This document shows, in pieces, positions 8,336 to 17,303 of a DNA stretch of 64,000 nt. The notes below the pieces were generated by a model. That model had not been told where the DNA came from and did not search any database. It was given only the letters and a program-made list of their open reading frames with translations. The DNA is from Nitrosomonas aestuarii (GTDB lineage: Bacteria > Pseudomonadota > Gammaproteobacteria > Burkholderiales > Nitrosomonadaceae). Numbering within the stretch: position 1 is the first letter of the stretch; each line of letters begins with the position of its first letter. The position numbers and the translations under genes are program-made. The stretch is from NCBI RefSeq assembly GCF_003046585.1, contig NZ_QAAE01000008.1, positions 91,309 to 155,308 on the forward strand. The letters run 5' to 3'.

Positions 8336-9508
8336 CTAGTTTTCAGGTGCTCTGGCCGCGATTACTACCTTCTGCGCTGCTTCGGCCATATTTTCAGCTG
8401 GGATAATCTGCAATCCTGAATCGGCTAGAATCTTTTTACCAAGCTGCACGTTGGTACCTTCTAGCCGAACCACCAGCGGGACCGTCAGATGAACTTCGCG
8501 CGCCGCCTGCACGACACCCTCTGCAATGACATCGCATCGCATGATACCGCCAAAAATATTTACCAGAATTGCTTCCAGTTTGGGATTGCGGAGCATTAAT
8601 TTAAACGCCTCCGTCACTTTATCGGCCGTTGCACCGCCGCCGACATCAAGAAAATTGGCTGGATTACCGCCATACAGTTTAATAATATCCATTGTTGCCA
8701 TAGCCAGTCCTGCTCCATTGACAAGGCAGCCAATATTACCGTCAAGCGGAATATACGACAGATCATGTTCTGACGCTTCGACTTCTATCGGATCTTCCTC
8801 ATCCAGGTCGCGCAACGCCACAATTTCAGGATGCCGAAACAACGCGCTATCATCGAAGTTCATTTTCGCATCAAGTGCAAGCACATGATTATCCGCAGTC
8901 AATGTCAGCGGATTAATTTCCGCCAGTGAGGCATCCTTTTCGTCAAATGCCCGATACAATCCCACTAATAATGCCCTGGCCTCGTCGCGGCCCGCTTCTG
9001 GAATACCCATCTTGGCGGCCGCATCAAGCGCTTCGTTATTGGTTAAACCGACAATCGGGTCGATATAAATCTTATGTATCTTTTCGGGCGACTCCGCCGC
9101 CACCTGCTCAATGTCCATGCCGCCTTCAGCACTGGCCATCAGACATACGCGCTGACTGCCGCGATCGACTACCATTCCGACATAATACTCGTTAGCAATA
9201 TTGACGCCTTCTTCAATAAACAAACGATGCACAATCTGTCCTTCGGATCCGGTCTGATGTGTAACCAGCCGCATACCCAGCATTTTTCCGGCCAGCTCAC
9301 GTACTTCATCAAGTGATCTGGCCACCTTGACACCACCGCCCTTACCACGCCCACCCGCATAAATCTGCGCTTTGACAACCCAGGTATCGCCTCCCAGTTC
9401 CTGCGCTGCTTTCATCGCTTCATCAGCGCTGAAACAGGCAATTCCACGTGGTGTGGCCACACCAAACTGCTGCAAAATCTTTTTCGCCTGATATTCATGA
9501 ATTTTCAT
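8336..9508 (-). CDS. sucC: Succinate-CoA ligase (ADP-forming), beta subunit
   Basis: The protein has 390 residues. The ATP-grasp N-terminus '[17 protein letters not shown]' and the glycine-rich '[12 protein letters not shown]' are diagnostic, as are '[10 protein letters not shown]' and '[18 protein letters not shown]' for the beta subunit. It provides nucleotide binding and part of the active site for the SucCD complex. It is the first gene of the sucCD operon. A 350-base region separates it from the divergent hydrolase gene and should hold its promoter. Confidence 0.97.
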   Translation of the reverse strand: MKIHEYQAKKILQQFGVATPRGIACFSADEAMKAAQELGGDTWVVKAQIYAGGRGKGGGVKVARSLDEVRELAGKMLGMRLVTHQTGSEGQIVHRLFIEEGVNIANEYYVGMVVDRGSQRVCLMASAEGGMDIEQVAAESPEKIHKIYIDPIVGLTNNEALDAAAKMGIPEAGRDEARALLVGLYRAFDEKDASLAEINPLTLTADNHVLALDAKMNFDDSALFRHPEIVALRDLDEEDPIEVEASEHDLSYIPLDGNIGCLVNGAGLAMATMDIIKLYGGNPANFLDVGGGATADKVTEAFKLMLRNPKLEAILVNIFGGIMRCDVIAEGVVQAAREVHLTVPLVVRLEGTNVQLGKKILADSGLQIIPAENMAEAAQKVVIAARAPEN

Positions 9509-9859
9509 AGTATGGATTCCGTCTTTCTATCTAAATTTATGCATGCTATGGATGTTTTCAGTATAGCGCATAATTCTTCTATCACCATGTATGCACAATT
9601 GATTCAATATTGTATTTTACTGAAATGAATAACCCTAGATAATAAGATTGCGTTTATTTCCTGTTGCAATTTGCAAGGATAGCTGAAAACATTATAGGAA
9701 ATACAAAAAAGCAGGTTTTATTTCCTCAATGAAAACCGTCGAATTTTGTTTTGATAATAGCAAATCCTAGCAAAATTATGATAAAACAAGGCTTGCAGAA
9801 AACTGACAAGTATTTTAGATGAATTTTAAATACCAAATGAAAACAATATTAATGCTTAT
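9509..9859. other. Divergent intergenic region between sucC and the hydrolase gene
   Basis: The region is AT-rich, with no convincing reading frame. It should contain the promoters for sucCD (minus) and the alpha/beta hydrolase (plus). I see no clear -35/-10 pair, known operator or strong hairpin. The plus-strand gene lacks a clear Shine-Dalgarno sequence before its ATG at 9860. Confidence 0.5.
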
Positions 9860-11341
9860 ATGAAGCAATCAATCTGTTTGATATACATTCTGGTCTTTTC
9901 AATGGCCTGCATTCCAGCATCGGCGCGCGCCATCGCGCTGCTTACAGAAGAATTCGAACTATATCTGCCCTGGATCATGTATCAAGGACAAACCTATTCA
10001 GCGTTCCTGAATCCAGAAAACCGTGAAGAGCAGGTTTTTAGGCTGACCGACAGTAGCGAGCGTGAAAACAAAGCGTCGTCCGGTGGACTTGCCAGCGTTG
10101 GCGATGAATTGGAAATTTTTTTGCCGATGGTCAGTTATCGGGGTGAACTGTACAGTGCCTCTTTACGTCACAATGCAAACAGCCACTTCCAAATTAAACA
10201 CGCAGCAAAATTAACCATGCCTGAAGGGAGAGGCGCCGTTCTCTCCGTCAAGCTGATGGAAATAAAGACAGTCGACCAGATTGCAATCGAATACCCCTTT
10301 ACCGCATTAGCAGGCCTGAATCCACGTTACGATGTTGCTGTTTATCGTGTAGGTTATCAGACGCAGGATGCGTTCGGCAATCCCACCGCAGCATCTGGCG
10401 TTATCGGCACACCAATCGGTATTCCGACCGGGGCGCCATTGCTTAGTTTTCAGCATGGCACCATAATCAAGCGCGACCATGCCCCCAGTGTAAATCCGGA
10501 AGAATCCGGAACAGACCTGGCACTGTTTCTGATGGGTACCAGAGGATATTTGACGGTAGTACCGGATTATTTAGGTTTTGGCGACAGTAATGGATTACAT
10601 CCTTTCATGCACGCCAAGACGCTGGCCTGGGCGGTCATTGATCTTATACGAGCGGCGCGCTCATTAGCTGCCGACGGCGGTTATCCGCTCAATGGCCAAC
10701 TATTCCTTGCAGGATATTCGGAAGGTGGTTACGCCACCATGGCGGCCCAACGTGAGATCGAAACACATCACGCTGACGAATTCGTCATCACTGCCTCCGC
10801 GCCGATGGCAGGCGCTTACGATCTGTCTGGCACAATGTTGCAGCAGATTCTTACGGATAAACCGTTACCAAGACCGATGTATTTTCCCTATGTACTACTT
10901 GCTTACAATCAGATCTACGGTTTTGAAGATGACATCACGAATCTTCTGGCTACAGATGATGTGGCAGAAACTATCGTTGAATTATTCGATGGTGCGCACG
11001 ACAGCGATGCCATTGACGCGGCACTGCCAATCATTCCCGACGAATTATTCGCACCTTCTTTTTTGACCGCACTGAAAAACGGCGACGACCGACAACTGAG
11101 GGTGGCACTCGAAAATAACGATGTCTATCGTTGGACACCAGTTTCGCCGACCCGGCTTTATCACTGCCTCGACGATGACCGCGTGCCTTATGAAAATTCC
11201 ACGGTAGCAATTGACTACTTTATTGCTGCAGGTGCAAATGTCGAACTGGAAACATTGTTTTTCGGCAATCACCTTGATTGCGCGATACCGGCTTTGCTCA
11301 GCGGAAACGATTGGTTTGATTCCCTGGCGGAGTTACCCTAG
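9860..11341 (+). CDS. Secreted alpha/beta hydrolase (lipase/esterase-like)
   Basis: The protein has 493 residues with a signal peptide (about 1-24, ending 'ASARA'). Two similar 20-25 residue segments follow, 'FELYLPWIMYQGQTYSAFL' and 'LEIFLPMVSYRGELYSASL', an internal duplication seen in exported proteins of environmental proteobacteria. The hydrolase domain starts near residue 130. It has an oxyanion-type 'SFQHGT', the nucleophile elbow 'GYSEGGY' (Ser about 287), an acid candidate in 'DDDRVPYENS' and a histidine in 'FGNHLDC'. This matches secretory-lipase-like esterases. The substrate is unknown. It is a single-gene unit flanked by opposite-strand genes. Confidence 0.85.
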   Translation: MKQSICLIYILVFSMACIPASARAIALLTEEFELYLPWIMYQGQTYSAFLNPENREEQVFRLTDSSERENKASSGGLASVGDELEIFLPMVSYRGELYSASLRHNANSHFQIKHAAKLTMPEGRGAVLSVKLMEIKTVDQIAIEYPFTALAGLNPRYDVAVYRVGYQTQDAFGNPTAASGVIGTPIGIPTGAPLLSFQHGTIIKRDHAPSVNPEESGTDLALFLMGTRGYLTVVPDYLGFGDSNGLHPFMHAKTLAWAVIDLIRAARSLAADGGYPLNGQLFLAGYSEGGYATMAAQREIETHHADEFVITASAPMAGAYDLSGTMLQQILTDKPLPRPMYFPYVLLAYNQIYGFEDDITNLLATDDVAETIVELFDGAHDSDAIDAALPIIPDELFAPSFLTALKNGDDRQLRVALENNDVYRWTPVSPTRLYHCLDDDRVPYENSTVAIDYFIAAGANVELETLFFGNHLDCAIPALLSGNDWFDSLAELP

Positions 11342-11449
11342 TGTGATCCTGTCAACAGACTTCGCCAATACAACTAATATGGTCTCATAAAGAAAGACAA
11401 AGTTATTCAATTTCAAACGACAAACGTAACAAAATTCCGGCTGTTCGTT

Positions 11450-11782
11450 TTAAAGATAAAATTCAACATTAGGTGACCAGTGATGCTGATTAACATTTTC
11501 GGTGGTCACTTGATGCTCGGATATTTCAGTGAAATAATCATAAAAATGCAGTACTTCCACATGAGCATTCCAGGAATTAATCGGTTTGCCTGTCCGAAGC
11601 TTACTAATCATTTCATCAATTGCAGCCGATTCGCCCTCGAGTGAACAATGTACCCGGTTAGAATCTTTTGTATCGTTGGATGCACCACCTTTTAACTTTC
11701 GCTTTTGTGCACCACGAATAAATGTTTGCCTGAACATGACATTCTGTACATTACCGGTGACATAAAAGCTTGTTCTCTTCAA
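11450..11782 (-). CDS. Acylphosphatase-like protein
   Basis: The protein has 110 residues. The N-terminus 'FYVTGNVQNVMFRQTFIRGA' is a variant of the acylphosphatase motif GxVQGVxFR, with the catalytic Arg at position 18. The catalytic Asn is present at 36 in 'GGASNDTKDSNRV'. Acylphosphatases hydrolyse carboxyl-phosphate bonds in small metabolites. The loop usually ending in QG is QN here and the C-terminal 30 residues extend beyond the usual 90-residue domain, so substrate or activity may differ. It stands alone, between the hydrolase and the DUF3047-like gene. Confidence 0.8.
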   Translation of the reverse strand: MKRTSFYVTGNVQNVMFRQTFIRGAQKRKLKGGASNDTKDSNRVHCSLEGESAAIDEMISKLRTGKPINSWNAHVEVLHFYDYFTEISEHQVTTENVNQHHWSPNVEFYL

Positions 11783-11917
11783 TCTGTTGCAATCCTTTTC
11801 AATTCATTCTGCACACTAGTTGCTTATATATTTTATTCTAACTATATGAATGCCCAATCACACGTAGGGAGGAACGTGCAATCATGCAATACATAAAAGT
11901 ATCTTCAAATTATGAAT

Positions 11918-12646
11918 TTATTTTGATAGAAAGGTAATCTTTTTTATAAATGCTTCTGACCCGCCTTGTGTATTCTTGGTATTCTTTTGAAAAGCAATCG
12001 CGGTAATGGGTGGTGTATCATCATGATTGAAAGTCGATTTAAACCTTTCGTCAACTTCAAAATCTGTGATTATAGTCTGGCCTGCTTGATCCCCCGACGC
12101 GACACAAAAATATCGCCCCCCTTTACGCCACAGTTTGCCAACATACATTCTATCCTGGTCTTCTTCCTTGCCAATAAACGGACTTAAAAAATAGGGCGCA
12201 GCTTTTATTCCCAGCGGCAAACCACTCGACAGTTTTTCAGTTCCAAATGAAAACATGACTGCAATCGGAACGCTGTTAATACCATTGTTCCAATCCGCCC
12301 CATCCGGATATTTGTTTACACCCCAGACGATTTCAACTCTTTTGACATCATGCACAAAATCCTGTTGTGCAAACTTCAATCCAAACAAACCGGCTACTTC
12401 ATCTTGGGTGCTAATAACCAAGGCATCATTTTCAAATCTTGGATTCAGTTTATTTGCTTTTAGCTCAAATTCAAATCCCTCCCTTTTAAGCCAGGATAGA
12501 GCACTGCCATTTTCTTGTCCTGTGAAATCAATGACATGAATAATTCTTTCATTGGCAAATACAGAGGACACAGGAAACAATAATATATAAACGATAAAAG
12601 TGACAAAACGATAACAATCAGATTTTGTGAATAAATTTAATTTCAT
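11918..12646 (-). CDS. Exported DUF3047-like protein
   Basis: The protein has 242 residues from the ATG at 12646, which is preceded by a strong GGAGG five bases upstream. A GTG two codons earlier is possible but less likely. A signal peptide spans about residues 1-30. The mature part has 'VEIVWGVNKYPDGADW', 'IAVMFSFG', a 'GRYFCVASGDQAGQ' segment and a C-terminal 'TFNHDDTPPITAIAFQKNTKNTQGGSEAFIKKITF'. That order of beta-strand blocks resembles DUF3047 periplasmic proteins, which have no assigned function. The match is by pattern only. It is monocistronic. Confidence 0.7.
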   Translation of the reverse strand: MKLNLFTKSDCYRFVTFIVYILLFPVSSVFANERIIHVIDFTGQENGSALSWLKREGFEFELKANKLNPRFENDALVISTQDEVAGLFGLKFAQQDFVHDVKRVEIVWGVNKYPDGADWNNGINSVPIAVMFSFGTEKLSSGLPLGIKAAPYFLSPFIGKEEDQDRMYVGKLWRKGGRYFCVASGDQAGQTIITDFEVDERFKSTFNHDDTPPITAIAFQKNTKNTQGGSEAFIKKITFLSK

Positions 12647-13154
12647 GCGCACCTCCTTTCAAAAACTTCATACTATTCGCTCCAATCATTTATAAATGCT
12701 GTTATGAGATTCTACGAAAACTTGCAAAGTTCCATTGCCTTAAATTGATCATCTCTTAGATCAATACTTTTCAGTTTATTTTAATCTTACCGGAGTTTTG
12801 AGTTTGAGTTCCTTTTTGGAAATTATAGCGCCTCTTTATTAGACGTTAATGTTACGTGATGAATTGCAAGGTTTTCGACCCCGTATCAACATAATGTCAC
12901 CTTGAAATAGCATTATCTTTTCAAGTGCGCCATACCCCTATGCTCGAGAAATCATAAACTGAGACTCATCCAACCATGGAATTCGGATTTATGTTTACTG
13001 AGCAACTGAACTCAACTAAAAAGTAATAGTCGCATTAAAAAAGAGTGGAGTTGATTTGACAGGAATGCTTTTCATTATTTTGCGGCATTTATGAACAAAC
13101 ACAGGATTCACAAGTTTACAGATCGTAGACAAGCAATAGCTCAAGGAGGCAATA
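12647..13154. other. Divergent intergenic region with an inverted repeat
   Basis: The region separates the DUF3047-like gene (minus) from the peroxiredoxin gene (plus). A perfect 7-base inverted repeat, ATTGATC (12744-12750) and GATCAAT (12759-12765), lies about 100 bases upstream of the minus gene and could be an operator. It lacks the 4-base spacing of an FNR box. The peroxiredoxin start has AAGGAGG a few bases upstream. A minus-strand frame at 13016-13264 is a shadow. Confidence 0.45.
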
Positions 13155-13685
13155 ATGACAGAACAACGGCAAGTACCGAACGTAATTTTCAAAACGCGCA
13201 TACGTGATGAATCTATCGGTGGCGATAATCCTTTCCGCTGGCAGGATTTAACAACCAATGACATTTTTGATCGAAAGCGAATTGTCTTATTTGCTTTGCC
13301 AGGCGCATATACACCTACTTGTACGAATGCCCATTTGCCTGGCTATGAAAAGTATTACGATGAACTTAAGAGGTTAGGTATTGATGAGGTAATTTGTTTA
13401 TCAGTAAATGATGCATTTGTTATGTTTCAGTGGGGTAAGCATCTTGGAATAAAAAATGTATTTCTACTCCCCGATGGAAATGCAGAATTTACACGTAAAA
13501 TAGGAATGCTTGTTGATAAATCGAATCTAGGGTTTGGCATGCGGTCATGGCGGTATTCCATGGTTGTACAAAACAAACAGATCGAGAAAATATTCATTGA
13601 ACCTGGTTTTGCAGACAATTATCCCACTGATCCTTTTGAGATTTCAGGTGCTGACAAAATGCTGGAATACCTAAAATCCAAATAA
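13155..13685 (+). CDS. Peroxiredoxin, Prx5/redoxin family
   Basis: The protein has 176 residues. The peroxidatic cysteine is Cys56 in 'LPGAYTPTCTNAHLPG', the Prx5 active-site signature (P-x3-T-x2-C). Further Prx5 features are 'GIDEVICLSVNDAFVMFQWGK', 'FLLPDGNAEFTRKIGM' and 'GMRSWRYSMVV'. It reduces peroxides, probably with glutathione or glutaredoxin, in the cytoplasm. The start is well defined by AAGGAGG upstream of the ATG. It is a single-gene unit. Confidence 0.93.
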   Translation: MTEQRQVPNVIFKTRIRDESIGGDNPFRWQDLTTNDIFDRKRIVLFALPGAYTPTCTNAHLPGYEKYYDELKRLGIDEVICLSVNDAFVMFQWGKHLGIKNVFLLPDGNAEFTRKIGMLVDKSNLGFGMRSWRYSMVVQNKQIEKIFIEPGFADNYPTDPFEISGADKMLEYLKSK

Positions 13686-13899
13686 TCGCAAACTTGTTTC
13701 GGTTATAAACCGAGTCAATTTTTTCAATGTGTAGATCGGATTAATAATCCAACTTATTAAAACTCTTTACCTCATCTAGAATCGCGCTATTGATAAGAGG
13801 ATATAGATGAATTTGAAGATATTTTTTTGTGACGTCGACTGCCTGAATAAAGAAATCCGGCAGCAGGAGGGGTTCAGCTACAATGTAAAAGGAGGATCT

Positions 13900-14265
13900 A
13901 TGCTCGAAGTCAAGATAGATGAATCCGCTGGTATTACTACCATGACTCCGGACAATGCATTATCGGAAGTGGATTTTGAATACGCCACGCAACGAGTCGA
14001 TGATTACTTGAAAAAGCACGATAAATTGAAGGGTATAATCATCAATACTCGATATTTCCCCGGCTGGGAATCCTTTGGTGCTACGCTCTCGCACTTCCGG
14101 TTTGTCCGCAACTATCACCGTCATGTATCCAAGGTGGCGTTGGTTACGGATTCAGCGGTCGGCTGGCTGGCTGACAGGATAGTCAGCCATTTTGTTGCTG
14201 CCGAAGTCCGCCGTTTTACCTTCAATGATTTGAAAGATGCTCAGCAGTGGATTGCGGAGGAATGA
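13900..14265 (+). CDS. SpoIIAA-like / STAS-type protein
   Basis: The protein has 121 residues from the ATG at 13900, which is preceded by AAAGGAGG. The frame is open back to 13807, but that longer start lacks a ribosome site and adds atypical sequence. The body has 'LKGIIINTRYFPGWESFGATLSHFRFVRNYHRHVSKVALVTDS' and ends 'FTFNDLKDAQQWIAEE'. This is the SpoIIAA-like fold (PF11964-type) found as small cytoplasmic proteins. Its role is unknown; carrier or regulatory functions have been suggested for the family. Confidence 0.85.
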   Translation: MLEVKIDESAGITTMTPDNALSEVDFEYATQRVDDYLKKHDKLKGIIINTRYFPGWESFGATLSHFRFVRNYHRHVSKVALVTDSAVGWLADRIVSHFVAAEVRRFTFNDLKDAQQWIAEE

Positions 14266-14409
14266 AGTTAGGCGAAAGCTTTCTTTAACAGGAATGCTGT
14301 TGCCGTCTGATTTTACCGGGTACCTTTCTAAGTGCGTTAAACTATTCTTAGTTAAGGTGAACAACGGAAGATACAAAACAGAAAAATAAAAACATTATTC
14401 AACGGCCCG

Positions 14410-15540
14410 CTAATCCTGTGTGATAGCGAACAAACGTTGATATTCTCTGATTGCGTAGCGGTCTGTCATACCAGCAATGTAATCTGCAATTGCCTGATAA
14501 TTTTCATGTTCGAATTTCTGTTGATATTTCACTGGAAGCAGGCGAACATTATTGCTGAAAGCGTCAAATAATTTTCTGATGATATGCGATGCCTTGTTGC
14601 TCATTCGCATGACGCGGTAATGCAGATACAAATTTTCAAACAGAAATTTTTTGAGTGCCTGCTGCTCTTTTTTGATTTGGTTGCTGAAACCTATCAGCGG
14701 CGGCGCATGATGCACAGCAGACAAGTCTCTAATCTGTGCATTTTCAATATTTTGAGTACTCTGTACTGTCAGGTCAGTTGCCAGGGTATTAATCATACAG
14801 CGTATGGTTTCATGAATCAGCCGCCGCCCCACAAGATCAGGATATTTTTCTCTGACGGCTGCCAAATGACGGGAGAAAATGTCTACATCCTGCAACTGCT
14901 CCAGGGAAATCAAGCCGGAGCGCAAGCCATCATCGACATCATGATTATTGTAAGCGATTTCATCGGCAAAATTGGCCAACTGCGCTTCTAGCGATGGCCG
15001 CCTATTCGAAAGAAAACGTTCACCAACATCGCCCAATTGACGGGCGTTTTTTTTAGAAGCATGCTTCAAAATCCCTTCTCGGGTTTCAAAACACAGATTC
15101 AACCCATCAAATGCAGCGTAGCGCTCTTCGAGCAGGTCCACCACGCGCAGAGATTGAAGATTATGTTCAAAACCACCATAGTCCTTCATACACGCATTTA
15201 ATGCATCCTGACCGGCATGACCGAATGGCGTGTGGCCCAGATCATGTGCTAAGGTAATCGCCTCAACCAGATCCTCATTCAATCGCAGATTACGTGCAAT
15301 TGAACGCCCTATTTGGGCCACTTCAAGGCTATGGGTCAGTCGCGTACGAAACAGATCGCCTTCATGATTAACGAACACTTGTGTTTTATATTCCAGGCGC
15401 CGAAAAGCTTTTGAGTGGATAATGCGGTCACGGTCTCGCTGAAACTCACTCCGCCCTGTTGGCGACTCTTCTTTGACTAACCGGCCACGGGTATTTGTTT
15501 CGCAAACAGCATAAGACGCCAGGTATTCATGTTTATTCAT
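14410..15540 (-). CDS. dgt: dGTP triphosphohydrolase-like HD protein
   Basis: The protein has 376 residues. The HD-domain metal ligands are visible: '[13 protein letters not shown]' (His) and '[12 protein letters not shown]' (His-Asp), with '[16 protein letters not shown]' further on. The N-terminus '[31 protein letters not shown]' is typical of the deoxyguanosinetriphosphate triphosphohydrolase-like family. It hydrolyses dNTPs to the nucleoside and triphosphate. Its start overlaps the end of aroKB by 8 bases, as in many betaproteobacteria where dgt follows aroB. Confidence 0.95.
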   Translation of the reverse strand: MNKHEYLASYAVCETNTRGRLVKEESPTGRSEFQRDRDRIIHSKAFRRLEYKTQVFVNHEGDLFRTRLTHSLEVAQIGRSIARNLRLNEDLVEAITLAHDLGHTPFGHAGQDALNACMKDYGGFEHNLQSLRVVDLLEERYAAFDGLNLCFETREGILKHASKKNARQLGDVGERFLSNRRPSLEAQLANFADEIAYNNHDVDDGLRSGLISLEQLQDVDIFSRHLAAVREKYPDLVGRRLIHETIRCMINTLATDLTVQSTQNIENAQIRDLSAVHHAPPLIGFSNQIKKEQQALKKFLFENLYLHYRVMRMSNKASHIIRKLFDAFSNNVRLLPVKYQQKFEHENYQAIADYIAGMTDRYAIREYQRLFAITQD

Positions 15541-17230
15541 GCGTCATACAGGCAGTCAACGTATCGATAATAAGGGAAGAAGGAATGTCTGCACGCATGA
15601 CCGCTTCACCGATACGATTTAATAAAATAAAGCGCGTCTTCCCGGCAGACACTTTTTTGTCGAGCGCCATCAGTTCCAGATATTTTTCCGGTGAAAATCT
15701 GGGGGCAGTAACAGGCAACTCAGCCTGTACAAAAATCTTGCGAATACGCATAACATCCGCTTCGTTGATTAATTTCATACGTCTGGACAGCTCTGCCGCC
15801 ATTATTGTACCCGCTGCTACTGCCTCGCCGTGTAACCAGACACCATAACCCATGCCATTTTCAATCGCGTGACCAAAAGTATGTCCCAGATTCAATAATG
15901 CGCGAACACCACTTTCTTTTTCATCTGCCGCAACAATTTCGGCTTTGTTTTCGCAACTGCGTTGAATAGCTTCATTCAACACCACCGGATCACGTGCTAG
16001 CAATCGTTGCATATTCTGTTCCAGCCATTCAAAAAAAGCGGGATCACGAATCAACCCGTATTTAATTATTTCAGCAAGACCTGCGCGTAATTCACGGTCG
16101 GGCAATGTATCCAGTGTCGCGCTGTCAGCCAGTACCATACGCGGTTGGTAGAAAGCACCAATCATGTTTTTACCCAGCGCGTGATTAATGCCGGTTTTTC
16201 CGCCAACGGAAGAATCCACCTGCGCCAGCAACGTAGTCGGTATCTGAATAAAAGGCACGCCACGCAAATAGGTAGCGGCCGCAAATCCGGTCAAATCACC
16301 GATTACACCACCCCCTAATGCTAAAATGGTTGTGGTACGCTCGCAATGATTGTTTAGCAGCGCATCAAAAATAAGGTTCAAGGTTTCCCAGTTTTTATAG
16401 GCCTCACCGTCTGGAAGGATAATAGGAAAAGAGCGCACGCCTTTTTCTTCCAGCGCAGAACGTAATTTATTCAGGTAAAGCGGCGCTACTGTAGTGTTAC
16501 TGACGATAGCCACATGTTTTTGCTGCAGACAGGATACGATTAAATCAGCCTGGTTTAAAATGCTATTACCTATATGAATTGGATAATTTCGTGCCTCGGA
16601 AGCTGATGAAAAGTCGACCGTAATGGTTCGCATAAGATTCTGTGTATAAGTAGAGTGAGTTGTTTCAAAAGAAGTTAAACGTTTTGTTAGGTCTTTTATC
16701 AGAGAGCGTATATTTTGCTTACCGGTGTCTATAATAATATGTGCTGTTTCCTGATAAAACTTGTCGCGCTGTTCAAAGAGTTCAACTAATTTGCCACGTA
16801 AATCATTTGTTTGCAGTAATGGCCGATTTTTATCGTAACGTGTGCGACGATACAAATCATTGACGGATGCCCGTAGATAAACGACAGTTCCATGCTGTTT
16901 TAACAATCTGCGATTCTCAACACTGAGCACTGCGCCCCCGCCCGTGGCCAGGATGATATTGTTTTTCCTGACCAGTTCTTGCAGCACTTGCGATTCGCGC
17001 TTGCGAAAACCGGCTTCTCCTTCAATTTCAAAAATAATCGGGATTTTGACACCAGTTCGTTCCTGGATTTCATGATCACAATCAAAAAACCGCTTCCCCG
17101 TATAATTCGCTAATGCTTTACCGATTGTAGTTTTTCCTGCGCCCATCATTCCTACCAGAATGATATTACAATTACCTAAAGACCGTATCAGCTTTTTATC
17201 CAGCGCAGTTATTTTTATATTTATGTTCAT
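15533..17230 (-). CDS. aroKB: Fused shikimate kinase / 3-dehydroquinate synthase
   Basis: A single frame of 565 residues encodes two shikimate-pathway enzymes. Residues 1 to about 190 are shikimate kinase, with P-loop G27-M-M-G-A-G-K-T-T35, '[13 protein letters not shown]', 'GEAGFRKRE' and 'ATGGGAVL'. From about residue 200 (MRTITVDF) it is 3-dehydroquinate synthase, with '[49 protein letters not shown]' and '[12 protein letters not shown]'. In relatives these are usually separate adjacent genes aroK and aroB. Here no stop codon lies between them, and the internal ATG at 16633 lacks a clear ribosome site. AroB made from an internal start remains possible. Confidence 0.93.
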   Translation of the reverse strand: MNINIKITALDKKLIRSLGNCNIILVGMMGAGKTTIGKALANYTGKRFFDCDHEIQERTGVKIPIIFEIEGEAGFRKRESQVLQELVRKNNIILATGGGAVLSVENRRLLKQHGTVVYLRASVNDLYRRTRYDKNRPLLQTNDLRGKLVELFEQRDKFYQETAHIIIDTGKQNIRSLIKDLTKRLTSFETTHSTYTQNLMRTITVDFSSASEARNYPIHIGNSILNQADLIVSCLQQKHVAIVSNTTVAPLYLNKLRSALEEKGVRSFPIILPDGEAYKNWETLNLIFDALLNNHCERTTTILALGGGVIGDLTGFAAATYLRGVPFIQIPTTLLAQVDSSVGGKTGINHALGKNMIGAFYQPRMVLADSATLDTLPDRELRAGLAEIIKYGLIRDPAFFEWLEQNMQRLLARDPVVLNEAIQRSCENKAEIVAADEKESGVRALLNLGHTFGHAIENGMGYGVWLHGEAVAAGTIMAAELSRRMKLINEADVMRIRKIFVQAELPVTAPRFSPEKYLELMALDKKVSAGKTRFILLNRIGEAVMRADIPSSLIIDTLTACMTHE

Positions 17231-17303
17231 AATAAAATTTTAACTGAACGCCCTGAATGAAGATACTTATATATTGCACATTACTACATGTGTTCAGAAG
17301 CAT

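Noticed and set aside
12744..12765. TTGATC...GATCAA as an FNR site
   Set aside because: The half-sites are separated by 8-10 bases, not the 4 needed by FNR or CRP-type half-site spacing.
13807..13899. Longer start for the SpoIIAA-like protein
   Set aside because: A strong AAAGGAGG lies directly before the ATG at 13900 and the upstream residues do not fit the family.
16631..16633. Internal ATG as a separate aroB start
   Set aside because: No ribosome site upstream and the frame is continuous with aroK; kept as a possibility in the feature text.
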